Of a DNA stretch of 64,000 nt, positions 35,696 through 47,343 are shown one piece after another (position 1 is the first letter of the stretch; each line of letters begins with the position of its first letter). A model generated the notes under the pieces. The model searched no databases. It saw only the letters and a program-made list of their open reading frames with translations, and was not told where the DNA came from. The position numbers and the translations under genes are program-made. Source of the stretch: Anastatus disparis (Eukaryota > Arthropoda > Insecta > Hymenoptera > Eupelmidae); assembly GCA_017163975.1 (NCBI GenBank), contig JAFFSR010000243.1:1922001-1986000 (forward strand), in the 5' to 3' direction.

Positions 35696-36438
35696 GTGCA
35701 TGATGGGTACAGCTATACTTTTATTGTCATTGATGCACTTTCAAAGTTTGCCTTGGCAGAGACACAGATACAGACTGATGAAGGTCAAGAGGTGCAAGAG
35801 GTGCTAAAAAAGAGACATATTATCTACCGAGTCATCAGAGATTCTAAAATAAAGGCAGCCATTGCCGAACGCTTTATTCAAACTCTCGAAGGTCCAATCT
35901 GGCGATACTTTACTGATTTGCGCATAAGACATTATATAGATGTTTTGCAAAAAATTGTGACGTGTTACAACGAGTCGTGGCACAGTGCCATAAAAATGCC
36001 CCCTCCAAGGTTAACTTAGATAATGCCCATGTAGTACGTCGAAATTCGACTTTGCATTACAGCGAAAAAGAGCCGTTTTGAGTAGCTAAATACAGCGTTG
36101 GTGAACAGGTTCGTGTCAGTCGTGCCAAAACAGCCTTCAGGAAAGCATACGAGGGTGGCTGGACTCTGAAGCTGTTTCAAATTGTTAGAGTCGACACAAG
36201 ACGACAACTTCCCGTCTGTACTTTCGCAGATCTTGGTGGGAAAAAAATTGACGGATATTTTTACGAAGAACAGTTAAACAGAGTGCGCAAGAATTTAGAT
36301 TGCGAAGCGTTTAAAGTTGATAAGTTTTTGAAGAGCAAAGGTAAAGGGTCAAATAAACAATATTTGATCAGTTGGAGGGGATATCCAGAAAAATTCAATT
36401 CTTGGATAGCTGTTAAAGATTTGAAAATTTTACAATGA
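35696..36438 (+). pseudogene. Polinton integrase (rve family) with C-terminal chromodomain, partial
   Basis: Retrovirus-like DDE integrase that inserts Polinton DNA. What remains starts at the first catalytic Asp block (FIVIDALSKFA, near 35,720). The N-terminal zinc-binding part is missing, and so is the segment with the second Asp, because the frame jumps from QEVLKK to the helix with the catalytic Glu (AAIAERFIQT). The C-terminal SH3-like part (GEQVRVSRAK) and a chromodomain (YLISWRGYPEKFNSW, near 36,370-36,415) follow. Stops lie at 36,017-36,019 and about 36,079. The end, TGA 36,436-36,438, overlaps the next ATG as ATGA. The two internal losses make it certainly inactive. Confidence 0.87.
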
Positions 36439-37262
36439 ACGATGAATTTTACATGGTTTTACTGAACAACAGAAGCAAGTTTATCTTTCCACACAATGTG
36501 GCGACACATTTTACTACACAATTATCACAAAATTTTCATCATCGTGCTGACTCTTGTGTAGGACTTACGGAAATTTAAATACTTCTCACATTTCAGCATA
36601 TATCAATGGTTGAGCAGGAGGGAGTGATTTCTGTTTAAACAGCCAAACGTAAAATAGGAAATGTTTTGCGAGAAACAAAGGAGACTCAACAGAGGGTCGA
36701 GGTGTTTGCCAAAGTCAAACCTGGTGTTTATCGTGACATTAAAAGTCTTTTAGAAGAGATAAATAATCTCGAGAATATGAAAAATCATTTATATTTTGAA
36801 ATCCAAGCTGGTGGCTATGTACAGATTAGATGTCGATGTGGAAAAGATTGTACAACTTATATGCACATGTTTGCACCATCGGAAAAATTACTTAGAATTT
36901 CAGGTCTGGAAAATACACTAATTTTCTCTTGCAAAGGTAATAAAGAACCTACATTACCGGTAATCGTCCAGCAAATCTTGTTAACGAGTTGTCAACCGTA
37001 CTCATGGTTTACAGCAACATTTGACAGCCGTACGTAACAGGTGATATGCGCCCGAGCATGCTACGTAAAGTCTAGCTTTATTTGCGCGATTACGCTTACG
37101 AAGGCGTTGAAATTAAAAACTTTTCACCACTTATATACCTACCACTGCTGTCTTTAGCGTTTTAGTCGATCGAAATAGATATAAGAGACGAACACAGATT
37201 TCCCATTTCATTTGACTACGGTACGTTGACTGAAACGCTTCACTTCAAGCGCATCCGATAAA
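36435..37262 (+). pseudogene. Candidate Polinton minor capsid/penton-type protein, broken
   Basis: It starts at ATG 36,435 inside the integrase stop. The N terminus (EFYMVL..., then FTTQL) and a later Cys-rich strand (CRCGKDCTTY) match a protein that regularly lies between integrase and major capsid genes in arthropod Polinton-like elements. I take it to be a structural protein, but whether it is the penton protein is inference. A stop occurs near 36,577, the frame reopens from about 36,660 to a stop at 37,036, and a shifted frame continues to the end near 37,262 with further stops. Expected size is about 270 residues. Confidence 0.6.
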
Positions 37263-37295
37263 ATTTCTGAGTTTGAAGATTTTTTCAACAACCAA

Positions 37296-37787
37296 ATGGT
37301 TGGTGGTGGGGGTAAGTGCGTTAGAGTTGGTAAACCTTATTTTGGTTATCAGTAGTCGAGTACAGGAGTAGGTAGTTATTTGGAGGGTCTCTTTCGAGCA
37401 GCTATACCAAAGATCAAGCAGGTGCAAAAACCGTTAGAAAAGAGGCTTTTCGAATAGGTAAAAATATCCTAGATGATATCACTCTAGGTGGCAGACCTGT
37501 CAAAGAGGCGGCCAAAAAGCACATTTGCGAGAGTGGTAGAAATCTCAAAAGAATAGCTGACATTGTTCTGGACAAATTGCTCTTGGGTGAGCCGAGTCCG
37601 AAAGACGGAGAGAAATCAGAATATAAAAAGAAGTACGAGAGATCATCAATTCAGTCGCCAAGTGCACCTGGTACTACAAACACCTCAGCAACTAAACGCT
37701 CGAAAAGTGGTAAAGTTGCGAAAAAGAAGAAGAAGCAGAATAAGAAAGCACGTGTGGCTAGAGATATTTTTGAAAATAAAAATTTCG
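37296..37787 (+). pseudogene. Polinton core-like basic protein (adenovirus pX/pVI-like position)
   Basis: The N terminus from ATG 37,296 is Gly-rich (MVGGGG) and continues with a YLEGLFRAAIPKIKQ segment. After a stop (37,353-37,355), a second stop near 37,456 and a shift it runs on into KEAFRIGKNIL and then a very Lys-rich tail (37,680-37,750, KKKKKQNKKARV). Gly-rich start, amphipathic helix and basic tail are typical of the small DNA-binding or membrane-active capsid proteins encoded just upstream of the major capsid gene in these elements. The exact role is inference. Confidence 0.6.
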
Positions 37788-37958
37788 AGATAGCGTTATT
37801 GCATACAGAATCTTTTTAGTTGATCAAGTCCGAATTATCACTCTTTGAATTACCCTCGACACAGACTGCAATTGAAGGATCTTACTGGGTACAGAACAAA
37901 CCGATATCTTCACTCAACGACCAATCACCAATTAAATTCACCATCCCTGGCAGCACTG

Positions 37959-38634
37959 ACAAGGAGAGTACCCGACCTTCGGGAAACAGATTTGGCTAAA
38001 ACTGCAGGATATGATTTTTTGATGAAAAAAAATGAACCCGTGTTTTTTCTTTTCTTTGAATAGGCCCCATAAACGAAGGTATAGACATTTTTTCGAAAAT
38101 ATAATGAAAAGGAGCTTTTATAAGATCTTGAATAACCAAACAACTAAGACTCTCACAAAAAATGCATAAAAAATAAAATAAAGTACAGATTAAATGCTTA
38201 AATTTAAGCTTTGTTACATTAAAAAAGCTTGTGTGGTTCAAAAGTTGTGCCTAATTGAAAATTACTACATATTTATTAATATTTTTAGCGTGTAACATAT
38301 CGTCAATTTTTTACGCTATTTCATTAGCATATTTTAATCGCCTGTAACTTTTTAACCACACAAGCTTTTTTAATGTAACAAAGCTTAATTTGAAGCATTT
38401 AATATGTATTTTATTTTATTTTCCATACATTTTTTTGTAAGAGTCTTAGTTGTTTGGTTATTCAAGATCTTATAAATGCTCCTTTTTATTGTATTTTCGA
38501 AAAAATGCCTATATCTCCGTCTATGGGGCCTATTCAAAGAAAAGAAAAACACGGGTTTCATTTTTTTTCATCAAAAAATCATATTCTGCAGTTTTAGCCA
38601 AATCCGTTTCCCGAAGGTCGGGTACTCTCCTTGT
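37959..38634. mobile_element. Foldback MITE in the major capsid gene
   Basis: Arms begin ACAAGGAGAGTACCCGACC and end with the complement. They are about 300 bases each and centre near 38,300. The capsid reading resumes directly after it at GAGTATCTAG. The target duplication is not resolvable. The overlapping small open frames are mirror images of each other. Confidence 0.85.
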
Positions 38635-39630
38635 GAGTATCTAGACTTGGCTCACACAATGTTAAGTGTGAGTGTAAGTGTAACATGCACCAGTGCTGAA
38701 TCACATAAAGATCCGAATGTTGGACCAATAAATAATCTTTTGCATTTATTGTTCAATCAAGTCGACATGCTTTTCAATCAGAAACCTGTTTTACCGCCGA
38801 ACAATGCTTATGCATACAGAGCTTACATTGAAAAATTACTAAATTATGGCCCAACAGCTAAAACTTCTCATTCAACGAGTGCATTGTGGTACGATGATAC
38901 AGCAGGGAAAATGGAAGATACCACAGGTGGTAATGCAGGTCTCAGTCAGCGTAAAGCGATTGACAGAAAGATTGATTTACTCGGCCATTTATATTGTGAT
39001 GTTTTTAATGAAGACAAATTATTACTGAGTGGTGTTGAAGTTAGAGTGAGGCTCGTGCGTACTCGTGATGTATTCTGTCTTATGGATCCCGCTAGTGCTT
39101 TCACAGTAAATATTACCAAGGCTACGCTTTTTGTGCGTCGAGTAAGATGAAACCCTTCACTTGTGCTAGCACCCAAAAAACTATTGTTGCAGACTACTGC
39201 AAAATATACTCACTGACACCAGTAGAAGTTGAAGCTGTTACGTTACATAATGGTGTGCATGGGAAAACAATCAACAATGTCATAGTAGGTCAACTGCCAA
39301 AAAGAATTATACATGGTTTTGTTGAGAATCAAGCTTACTACGGCTATAAAAGTCTTAACCCGTTCAATTTCAAGAATTTTAATATAAATTTTTTGTGTCT
39401 GTACGTTGATGTAATGCAGGTGCCATCGAAACCCTTACAGCCAGATTTAAAAAGAAGTATTTATGCACTTTCTTCCGGCACTCTGGTATTTACTTTATGA
39501 ATTCAGGCAACTCGATTACCCGCAAAGACTATGCGGACGGTTACTGCCTATTCGCTTTTGATTTGACACCTGATTTATCGGCGAGTGATGGTAGTCATTG
39601 GAATTTGATAAAAAAATAGTAAGGCACAAT

Positions 39631-39808
39631 CAGTGATGGATTTCGAGGATGCTTTATACATTTATGTATATCTATATATTAGGATATCCTTTAGCCAACT
39701 TCAGAGTATACCGTAGAATTAGAGTATAAGCAGAATATAATATTCTGTAGTATATACTCTGAAGTTGGCTGTTGGATATCATATAAGCATCTTCGAAATC
39801 CATCACTG
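39631..39808. mobile_element. hAT-type MITE in the major capsid gene
   Basis: Ends CAGTGATGGATTTCGAGGAT and its near-complement, with an exact 8 base duplication GGCACAAT at 39,623-39,630 and 39,809-39,816. The 8 bp duplication and CAGNG start are hAT traits. Confidence 0.92.
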
Positions 39809-40116
39809 GGCACAATTGATGTTAGATTCGATGACCCGCTAGAGGGCGCTGTTAATTGTATAATTTATGCTAAATACGAAAATTTGCTCGAAATTTATTC
39901 GTCGAGACAGGTTGTCGTGGATTATAGCGGTTAAGGTAGTTCTCCACGTATATATAGCAATAAATTGTGAATTGTTTCATCTTTATTTTAATTATTTTAT
40001 AAGGGATAAGCAAGTGTACATCGAAAGAAAGAGGTCTTGGGAAGTGATGAAAATTTTTTTCGAGTTAATAGAACCTGCAGATATGCTAATATTGTTAGTT
40101 GAAGAAAAACATTACA

Positions 40117-40414
40117 AAACACTGCAATCTTTTTTATTTTTCGTCCGGTTTTAATGTATCTGGGCTCATTTTATTTCTTTCGAAATTTTGGGAGGGGTTA
40201 CCGTTGGTTATTTGGTAATAACATTTATAGTTGACGCATAAATCTAATTGTTCGTTTAAAATTTATAAAATTTAAGAAAACAATTGAATTTATGCGTAAA
40301 CCATAAATGTTATTGCCAAATTACCTACAGTAACCCCTCCTGAATTTGCATGAGGAACTAAATGAGCCCAGATAAATTAAAATCGGTCGAAAAATAAAGA
40401 AGATTGCAGTGTTT
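40117..40414. mobile_element. Small foldback MITE
   Basis: Ends ACACTGCAATCTT and AAGATTGCAGTGTT. The arms of about 140 bases include GGGCTCATTT and AAATGAGCCC. It lies just downstream of the capsid gene. Confidence 0.75.
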
Positions 40415-40420
40415 TATAAT

Positions 40421-41640
40421 TATAACAAGAAATATTATATAAGGTCATTAAAAAAAACACAGTAAAGTTCTTATTAAATTATTCTTATATCTATCGTTAT
40501 CCTTTTCAAATATATCCTTATATATTAACAGTGTTAATATTTATCTTGAAGAATACCTGCCCCGTCAGACATATTTAAAAAAAAATATCATTAGAAACAT
40601 ATTTAAAAATAAATCTTGAAATAATAATGCGATTATTTAAATTATATTTTGAGTAGATTAGGATAAAATTGTTTTTTTTTTTCGGTCGCTGAGCCAAAAA
40701 AGGGAGTTGAAAAATGTGCTATTGGAAATAGCATTTATTTGTTGTATTTTTTCTTCTTTTTTCGTTCATTGTTTATATTACAGAAGCAAAAAATGTTCAT
40801 CAGCATTATTTCTGTAAAATGAACGTTAAAAACCTCTTCATAATCAATTAGTAAAAAACTTGTTAAAAATAAAATATTTAATTTTTTAACTTAAAAAATA
40901 ATTAAATATCATGTGTACATAATTGTAAAAAAAATTATTATTTAGAAGAGGCTTAAGTCATCTATTAATGATTTATATACAATATCCTTCCATGATTATG
41001 AGATATTTTGATTCACTATTCAAATGAAGTATAACTTCAATGACTTTTGAGGTGTGCTAATTTCTAATTTTTTAATAATTTATTTCGAAATTTTTTTTGG
41101 ATAAATTACGTTTACAAATGAATTTTAGATTAAATTTCAGCATACTTCGAAAATCCGGGAATCATACATGGTTCTTCTAAGTAGTTATGCAACAAATCTT
41201 TCAGGCGTGATGAGGATTATAAATATTAATTTTTGAAAAATGACTCTATAATAATTAAACTTTATAAAAATTATATTGATTCCGAGGTTGCCCAAAAATT
41301 TAAACATTAACTTTTGAGTGTATATTAAAGTTTTTCGATAACCGAAATGTTGATAAAAATTTTCTGTATTCATAATATATAATCTTGAAAAAATGTAATT
41401 TAGAATAAACTATTAAAGTTGAGATTACCATACGAATCAATATCTCTTTGTGAGAATATGTAACTTACAATAATTAATAATGCAATCGAAAGTATATTTA
41501 TACAACAGTGAAACAAGAGAGAAAAAAAAATTCGAGTCAATAAATCTTTTTATTACGGAATAAATAGTAGGTTTCGCCACAAGAGCAGAAAGATCAAGAT
41601 GCCTGCAATTGTTGACATAATGCCCGAGGCGAAGTTAAAG
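40421..41640. other. AT-rich DNA, no recognisable feature
   Basis: No gene, tandem repeat or convincing inverted repeat seen by eye. Confidence 0.4.
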
Positions 41641-41750
41641 ATATTTTCCCCATACCGCGGCCAAAAACACGTCGTTATTCGTCGAACGCATGCAGTAAGC
41701 TTGGCGCCGGCGCAGACCCGTATACTGCTGTGTTTTCAAGTCTCGTTTTA

Positions 41751-42660
41751 GGCCAATCAATAGAGCATATTGTCGTGACAAAAATAACATCCAGAAACTA
41801 ACTATGCCATCATATTAATGGTAGTCCCAGTTGATATTCTGACATGTTTTCAACTCTGAAATATTGTCAGTTAATTTGTTATTAACAATTAATTGCAAAA
41901 AATCGTTTTTTGCTTATAAAATCGAAACTAATGAATCAATCACGATGATGTTGCAAGACAAATTGTAGAGAATAAGAATACGCACGAAACAAGATGTTAA
42001 AGGACTCAAGCGGATATTTAGAAACGTAAAAAAGACAGAAAAATCGCAAAAAATCAGGACTTTTTCGAAAATTTATATCTCTGCCATTTTTCGAGCTTTA
42101 GCGTAGATCTTTCGCGAAATGGTAGCTATTAATATGTACCTTATATGCACTAAAAGTAGGTCTTGTCAGATTATAAGTTTTTGTACAATTGCGATTTTAA
42201 TTTTTTTTAGCAGTATTTTTCAGCGAGCCTGGAAGCGTTATGCGTTGTCCGATTTGAATTTTTAAAAATGATTTTTAAAGTAAAAATGATAAACTACAAA
42301 ATGTCTATTCTAGTTTTGCGTTGCAATGTTGGAAAATATGTGAAAGAAGCCTGTGAATATGACTGAAAACGGCCGAGCGCAGGTAAGTACTCAAATAGTG
42401 GAGGTAACAGCAGTACAGGAGAAACGCGTATATATAGTAATAGTAATGCTTTGTGCGTTGCTCCGAATCTTTTCATTTAATCATTTTAGCAACTATAGCA
42501 AATATTTAAAAGTTATTTTTTTTATTCCGAGGTAACTCGAGCCAAAAAAACTGATTTTTTACTTAGATTTCATAAAAAATCGATGGAAAAACAGATGTTG
42601 GGTGTTATTTAACATTTCATTAAATTTTAAAATATCATTCACTACATTATATTTATTTAT
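41751..42660. repeat. Left terminal inverted arm of element K
   Basis: Pairs with 62,040-62,589 in reverse complement. Shared landmarks are AACTAACTATGCCATCATAT, TTAATTTGTTATTAACAA, GCCGAGCGCAGGTAAGTACT and CGCGTATATATAGTAATAGT. This arm has about 430 bases (roughly 41,925-42,350) absent from the right arm. Confidence 0.8.
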
Positions 42661-42700
42661 AATAATTATAGTTAAATTAATAAATATAATTTTGGTAACA

Positions 42701-43577
42701 GGACAGTTATTTCGCCGAATGAGTCATTTGGCCGAATGGTACATTTGGTCGAAAGGTATTTGGCCGAATGGATCATTTGGTCGAAAGGGACATTCGCGAT
42801 TTGCGTTGAATAACCAGCAAGTTCAATGTATAACAATATCCACATACATTTCTTGTGATAAACGTGGTATTTGTAATATATACTATCAATAACCAACCGC
42901 AATGTGCGCCGAATAACCAGCAAGTTCTATGTATAACAATTTCCACATACATTTTTTGTGATTAACGTGTTATTTGTAATATATACAGTCAATAACTAAC
43001 CGCGATGTGCGCCGGATAACCAGAAAATTTTATATGTAACAATTTCCACATACATTTCTTGTGATAAACGTGGTATATGTAATATATACTGTTGATAACC
43101 AACCGCGATGTGCGCTGAATAACCAGCAAGTTCTATGTATAACAATTTCCGCGTACATTTCTTGTGATAAACGTGTTATTTGGGATATATACTATCAATA
43201 ACCAACTGCAACGTGCGCCGGAAAACCAGCAAGATCCGTGTACTACAATTTCAATGCATTTTTTTGAATAAATAATAACTTTACTTTATTGTTCTTGAAT
43301 ATTGTGGAGTATTAAATAATACCATACTGCTAAATTCTGAAGTACATAGTGCATTTAACAGTGATTATTATGTATTCAAGCAAATATTCCTTTTATCAAA
43401 TGACCCTTTCCGTCAAATAACTTTCGGCCAAATAGCTTCCAGCCAAATGTCTCATTCGTCCGAATAACCCTTTCGATCAAATGGCTTTCGGCCAAATGAC
43501 CAATTCGATCAAATGGCTTTCGGCCAAATAACTTCGGCTAAATAGGATTCGGCTAAGTGGAATTCGGCCAAGCGTCC
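42701..43577. mobile_element. MITE with CATTTGGCCGAAT-type ends and a 103 bp satellite (plus orientation)
   Basis: The left end GGACAGTTATTTCGCCGAAT and right end ...GGCCAAGCGTCC are built of many short inverted phrases of the CATTTGGCCGAA kind. Inside, at 42,805-43,240, about 4.5 tandem units of 103 bases recur, with TAACCAGCAAG starting at 42,811, 42,914, 43,017 and 43,120. Confidence 0.75.
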
Positions 43578-43717
43578 GTAATCCATAATTTTAGTTAAAT
43601 ATTATCATAAAATATGTAGATTGATAAAGGTAAGAAGCAATTTTTAATTCCTCAAGGCTAGGACAGGTATATTTTTAAATTTAGGTGGTTGGATTCTAAA
43701 CATCTAAGTCGAATCCC

Positions 43718-45032
43718 GGACACTTCACCAAATTCCACTTGGTCAAATCCCATTTGGCTGGAAGTTATTTGACCAAAAGCCATTTGGCTGAATGGTACAT
43801 TTGACCGAAAGTCATTTGGCCAAAAGGAATATTTGCTCGAATAATTACTAATCACTGTTGAATGTACAATAAGCTTGAGCATTCAGCAAGAAAATTATAA
43901 TAAAGTTATTATTTATTTTAAAAAATGCATTGAAATGGTTTTACAAAGATCTTGCTGGCTATTCGGCGCACATCGCGGGTGGTTATTGACAGTATACATT
44001 ACAAATAACACGTTAACCGCGGATAATGTGTATAGAAATTGTTATACATAGAACTTGCTAGTTATCCGGCGCAAATCGTGTGTGGTTATTGACAGTATAC
44101 ATTACAAATAACACGTTAACCGCAAGTAATATATATAGAAATTGTTATACATAGAACTTGCTGGTTATCCGGCGCACATAGCAGGTGGTTATTGACAGTA
44201 TACTTTACAAATAACACGTTAACCGCGGATAATGTATATAGAAAGTGTTATACATAGAACTTGCTGGTTATCCAGCGTACATCGCGGGTGGTTATTGACA
44301 GTATACATTACAAATAACACGTTAACCGCGAGTAATGTATATAGAAATTGTTATATATAGAACTTGCTAGTTATCCAGCGCAAATCGTGTGTGGTTATTG
44401 ACAGTATACATTACCAATAACACGTTAACCTCGAGTAATATATATAGAAATTGTTATACATAGAACTTGTTGGTTATCCGGCGCACATCGCGTGTGCTTA
44501 TTGACAGTATACATTACAAATAACAAGTTAACCGCAAGTAATGTGTATAGTAATTGTTATACATAGAACTGGCTAGTTATCCAGCGTACATCACGGGTGG
44601 TTATTGACAGTATACATTACAAATAACACGTTAACCGCGAGTAATGTATATAGAAATTGTTACACATAGAACTTGCTAGTCATCCGGCGCAAATCGTGCG
44701 TGGTTATTGACAGTATACATTACCAATAACACGTTAACCCCGAGTAATATATATAGAAATTGTTATACATAGAACTTGCTGGTTATCTGCACATAGCGGG
44801 TGGTTATTGACAGTATATATTACAAATAACACGTTAATCGCAAGAAATGTATATAGAAATTGTTATACATAAGAAACAAAGTATTATTTCTTTTATGAAA
44901 GAACTATGCTAACTGCTCAAGAGAAAAATTATTTGAAATGGAATCAAATATCCCTTTCAGCTAAATGGCTTTCGGCCAAATGTCCCTTAAGGCCAAATGA
45001 AATTCGGCCACGTGGAATTCGGCGAAGTGTCC
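43718..45032. mobile_element. Second MITE of the same family with the satellite in reverse orientation
   Basis: Ends GGACACTTCACCAAATTCC and GGAATTCGGCGAAGTGTCC. Inside, from 43,951 to about 44,870, about nine 103 base units occur (CTTGCTGGTTAT-type starts at 43,951, 44,054, 44,157, 44,260, 44,363 and on). They are the reverse complement of the satellite in the first MITE. Confidence 0.8.
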
Positions 45033-45039
45033 TGTTACC

Positions 45040-45710
45040 ATCTGAATTATGCTTATATCCTTCGTATAACTGTATCTTTTCTTTTAACATCTGTCCATAG
45101 TGTATAGTTCAGAACTAAGCTATAGAATTAAAAAGTGAAAAAAACGACGTCAACGGTCTGTTTTAGTTGTTTAGTTTGTTTGATACTGTAAAGACATTGC
45201 TAGTTAAATCTACAAATTTATTTATTATTTGTTACTGTATTCTTATTTTTTATAATATTCAATTGTTTCATTTTTAGTTTTTTTTTAATTTAATTTAGAC
45301 CATTATTATAATTCAATAATTACTTTTTCAAGTGTGATAAATATTTCTTGAAGTATTCAAGCAATTCCAAAGTCATTGTACGAGGTACGTATACAAATAC
45401 TAAATATACCTCATAATATTTTTTCTCGGCTACAATAAATTGAAATTACTAAATAATACCTTCCATCTTTGGAAATGAAATCGTAATTCTATTCAATAAA
45501 TACAGTAGTACCTAAAAAGTTGATTAAAAATTCTGAATCCGTTGTGACTGTATATTATTGTAATATTGTCAAATAATATTTGTCAAAGATTTAAACTTTT
45601 TTTATAATTTAAAAAATTTAAATAAATAGATAAATATTACATCATCTTATACAAATCATATATAATCATAAAAAAATACATTGCTTAGATATTTTTCTAT
45701 ATAATTTTTC
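45040..45710. other. AT-rich DNA inside element K, no feature seen
   Basis: No open frame of note and no repeat recognised. Confidence 0.4.
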
Positions 45711-45713
45711 ATA

Positions 45714-45980
45714 TACACGGAGCGAACAAATCGGGAATACTTCCTTGCGCCCTCTACTGCTATAGTTCCGTACACATGTTTTTGGATATAGACCTTGTGT
45801 ATAAGCAACGATTCCATAACCCATCGGGAAAAAGTCCGAACGCTTATAGAGCGTTCGGACTTTTTCCCGATGCCTTATGGAATCGTTGCTTGTACGCAAG
45901 GCCTATTTCCAAAAACGTGCGTACAGAACTGTAGCAGTAGAGGGCGCAAGGAAGTATTCCCGATTTGTTCGCTCCGTGTA
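45714..45980. mobile_element. TA-flanked near-perfect hairpin MITE
   Basis: About 130 base arms pair almost end to end with a short loop near 45,850: TACACGGAGCGAACAAATCG on the left, its complement on the right, and GCGTTCGGACTTTTTCCCGA near the loop. TA stands outside each end. It ends only about 65 bases before the ATG of the K gene, so it could affect that gene's promoter. Confidence 0.85.
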
Positions 45981-47237
45981 TAAGTTTCTTATTTTTTCAA
46001 AACTTACAAAAGAATTGCACAGTAACTCTTGTTTTGATTACTAGATGAAAAAAGGTCATATCGTTGAATCAGATACAGAAGGAGCATCGACCTCTGTAAG
46101 TGATATGTGAGTTATGATTCTAAGTTTCATTTGGCTTATTAAATTGAAATACGAATGTATACTTGTTTTCTGTCAAATACCGATATTTTTTCATTTATTT
46201 TATGTCTATATGTTATTTTACTTTTATTAAATATCATTTTTGATATGCATAAAAAATTTCGATTTCTTTTAAAAAAATATTATAAAACTATGCCATTTTT
46301 TAAATATCAATTATTTTTAATATAAAATTAAAAAATACAATATTTTAATCGAAATAAAATATTATATCGTGTTATAAAAGTCATTCATAATCGGAAAAAA
46401 TTATGTATCGTTTATTTACTTTTCATGTGAAATGTCGATCGTATAATTTTTTTTATTCTATCAAATATTTCATAATGATTTATTTATTATATTTTGTGTT
46501 TGATATAAAAAAATTTAAATCACACGAAAGTTTAATATTTTATAGCACTGCGAAACCTAAATCTGCATTTAGGTAACGCAGCTCCGTTACCTAGGTGACT
46601 TTTTTTTCACAATATAATGATGAATTTACTTATAGGTAACGTACGCATAATAAAAAATAATTTGATATGAAGATTTTTTTTAAAGTATTTTCATAAATAA
46701 CAATAAGCTGTAGTATATTAAAACTCTTTGCTATTAACATTTTTTAAATTAAATAACAATTATGAGTAATTACGGGTAAAACTAAGGTTGATAATAACGT
46801 AACATATGAAGTATCAAAATTTTAATTCGAAGCAAAAAATCAAAATTTTTGAAACAAGAACCACCACAACGAGTTCAAAATTCCGAAAATTTCGGGATTT
46901 TGGTCTCGTTGCAGTTTATAGATGATTCAACAAACAATATCACATAATATCAATGATATTGATAACAATTAATTTTTACACATTTTAAGTATATTTTTGA
47001 AATTATAGTTTCTTTTCTTTTTTAATTTATCATTTATGAAGTATTTAGTTTTAGTTTATTTATAGTTTTCGTTTTTATTTTTGATTTATTATTCACAGGA
47101 TGCCTAGTATTTGGTTTTTTATAGTTTTCGCTTTTAGTTTTTGAATCATCATTTGTGCAGTACATAGTTTTCGTTTATTACTGATTTTGATAAGTACAGA
47201 TTTGATTTGGCGGATTTATGTCCCGCGTGCTACAAAA

Positions 47238-47343
47238 TAGTATACGATACTCGTGACTCAAGTGGAACTTTATTACACGACACGATGTCTCGTGCCGTGT
47301 AATAAAGTGCCACTTAGGTCACATGTATCGTAATGTACTATTA
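47238..47343. repeat. Hairpin in the K gene intron
   Basis: Two arms of about 48 bases (ATAGTATACGATACTCGTGA... and its near-complement) pair around 47,290, with GTGTAATAAAG and CTTTATTACAC next to the loop. Probably a small foldback insertion. Confidence 0.7.

Larger units (their letters stand above)
37790..39934 (+). pseudogene. Polinton major capsid-like protein, interrupted by two MITEs
   Basis: I recognise this as the protein commonly annotated in arthropod genomes as 'F54H12.2-like', which I take to be the double jelly-roll major capsid protein of Polinton-like elements. Pieces in order: 37,820-37,958 (KSELSLFELP), foldback 37,959-38,634, 38,637-39,146 (YRAYIEKLL, LFVRRVR), a one-base shift at about 39,147, 39,150-39,495 (GQLPKRIIHGFV, NPFNFKNF), another shift near 39,495, 39,511-39,616 (YADGYCLFAFDLTPDL), two stops at 39,617-39,622, a hAT-type MITE at 39,631-39,808, and the end 39,809-39,934 (YAKYENLLEIY) with its natural TAA. 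A further stop stands at 37,817-37,819. About 450 residues originally. Confidence 0.82.

Noticed and set aside
39147..39500. Separate gene starting at ATG 39,147
   Set aside because: It continues the major capsid sequence in another frame; the ATGA is the product of a frameshift.
39867..40154. 95-codon frame after the capsid gene as an extra Polinton gene
   Set aside because: It starts inside the capsid C terminus in another frame and ends in the arm of a MITE; no recognisable domain.
43951..44870. Regular 103 base repeats that might suggest a CRISPR array
   Set aside because: Units are contiguous and 103 bases long with no spacers, inside a MITE of an animal genome; this is a satellite.
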